From the NCBI GenBank assembly GCA_028284415.1, contig JANQRU010000006.1, forward strand, positions 186,001-250,000: a stretch of DNA of 64,000 bases, given 5' to 3'. A model generated the notes under the pieces. The model saw only the letters and a program-made list of their open reading frames with translations, did no database searches and was not told where the DNA came from. Both the position numbers and the translations under genes were made by a program. Numbering within the stretch: position 1 is the stretch's first letter; each line of letters opens with the position of its first letter. Positions 63,466 through 64,000 of this stretch are shown here, piece after piece. The DNA comes from Pyrinomonadaceae bacterium. GTDB taxonomy: Bacteria; Acidobacteriota; Blastocatellia; Pyrinomonadales; Pyrinomonadaceae.

Positions 63466-63729
63466 TATCAATCACAAAATTTGGTAAAAAAATTTAGAAG
63501 TTTAGCCAAAAATAAATAAACAAAAAGAGCAAAAAAATCATCTAATTTAGTGAATATAAATTGTGAAATTTGATGAAATTTCACTTGTTTTGACAGTTTA
63601 TGCTCTTATCAAAAATATTTACGTTTTAAGGTGAAACAATTTATTTGATTTGAGCGTTTAATTATATTTTAAAAACAACGTATAATGAGTAGTTTTGAAT
63701 CAAAATAATTTACTTAAATTATTAAAAAT
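63466..63729. promoter_or_regulatory. dnaG-rpoD intergenic region with candidate promoters and a palindrome
   Basis: A 22-base inverted repeat with 9-base arms GTGAAATTT/AAATTTCAC lies at 63563-63584. Immediately after is TTGACA at 63590-63595 with AATATT 18 bases on (63614-63619). A perfect TATAAT at 63681-63686 with a poor -35 is a second candidate nearer to rpoD. Either could give rpoD its own transcription. No open reading frame. Confidence 0.5.
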
Positions 63730-64000
63730 ATGGCAGAAGAATTAAACGACAAAGAGAAACTTATAAAACGCCTTCTTAAGATGGGAAAAAAGAAGGAGTT
63801 TTTAACTTTTGACGAACTAAATAGTGAAATACCCGACGATTTAATGTCGCCGGACGATATTGAAGAAGTTTTGGGGAGATTAGAAGCATCAGGCATTTCG
63901 GTTGCCGATGCTGACGCACACCTTCTCGCACAAGCGGCACACGTCGCAATGAACAGCAAAAATGATGAAGATGGTGACTTGGACTTATCTGCTGGAAAAC
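63730..64000 (+). CDS. rpoD: Primary sigma factor RpoD, N-terminal part (runs off window)
   Basis: 90 codons to the window end. The first 65 residues match sigma-70 region 1.1: KLIKRLLKMGKKKEFLTFDE, LNSEIPDDLMSPDDIEEVLG, RLEASGISVADADAHL. Its position directly after dnaG supports RpoD rather than an alternative sigma factor. The DNA-binding regions lie beyond the window. A TATAAT at 63681 is upstream. Confidence 0.85.
   Translation, partial: MAEELNDKEKLIKRLLKMGKKKEFLTFDELNSEIPDDLMSPDDIEEVLGRLEASGISVADADAHLLAQAAHVAMNSKNDEDGDLDLSAGK

Overview
The window is AT-rich bacterial chromosome, densely coding, with long runs of same-strand genes. The best clue to the host is the protein families: a secreted VWFA protein of the kind first described in Acidobacteria, transmembrane Ser/Thr kinases, secreted amidohydrolase paralogs, TPM-domain proteins, and a BMC locus built around a class II aldolase and three pentamer proteins. 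I infer Acidobacteriota, probably near Blastocatellia. The low GC is unusual for that group, so the placement is an inference. There are no phage genes, transposases or CRISPR arrays; almost everything looks like core chromosome.

Layout. (1) 1-4405, minus strand: the 5' part of valS, a long acidic response regulator, a single-domain response regulator, pdxA and an Hfq/Sm-like gene. (2) 4476-19225, minus: a compact division and cell-wall (dcw) cluster, rsmH-ftsL-ftsI-murF-mraY-murD-ftsW-murG-murC-ftsQ-ftsA-ftsZ, lacking murE and mraZ. (3) 19652-24984, plus: a ZIP metal transporter, two related TPM-domain membrane proteins (one with three TPM-like repeats), a nucleotidyltransferase-fold protein and a LemA lipoprotein. 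(4) 24985-27873, minus: a small bacterial microcompartment (BMC) operon with a class II aldolase, one hexamer protein, three pentamer proteins, a DoxX membrane protein and a small Cys-rich protein. (5) 28007-32912: a small membrane protein and rex (minus), then ruvA, two unrelated genes, ruvB and an alpha/beta hydrolase (plus). (6) 32967-41483: gyrA, a tandem-PilZ protein, a PlsC-like acyltransferase, a Ser/Thr kinase, two hypotheticals and a HhH-GPD DNA glycosylase. (7) 41561-47170: TPR protein, second Ser/Thr kinase, zinc-ribbon protein, VWFA protein and tRNA-Arg(ACG). (8) 47250-56909, minus: membrane proteins, a MarR-GNAT fusion, an ATP-grasp-like protein, three amidohydrolases and an Ada-type repair regulator. 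(9) 57011-64000, plus: DCC thiol oxidoreductase-like protein, DUF427, mutS2, a four-repeat secreted protein, dnaG and the 5' end of rpoD.

How parts work together. The dcw operon makes lipid II and the septal machinery, and several of its membrane proteins carry unusual Lys/Arg-rich tails. The BMC operon encodes a shell and one enzyme; both the aldolase and the small Cys-rich protein have C-terminal Cys motifs and a short amphipathic helix that could be encapsulation signals. No aldehyde dehydrogenase, phosphotransacylase or kinase is present, so this locus alone is not a complete known catabolic BMC. The NADH sensor gene rex lies just upstream, with a good Rex-type operator over its own promoter.

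The parts most worth following up are the minimal BMC operon with its DoxX gene and intergenic hairpin, a scattered family of 7-bp tandem repeats (one copy encodes a signal-peptide core, another a linker in the BMC Cys-rich protein), the triple-TPM protein, the amidohydrolase trio in which two members lack the metal-binding HxH motif, and the four-repeat secreted protein behind mutS2.
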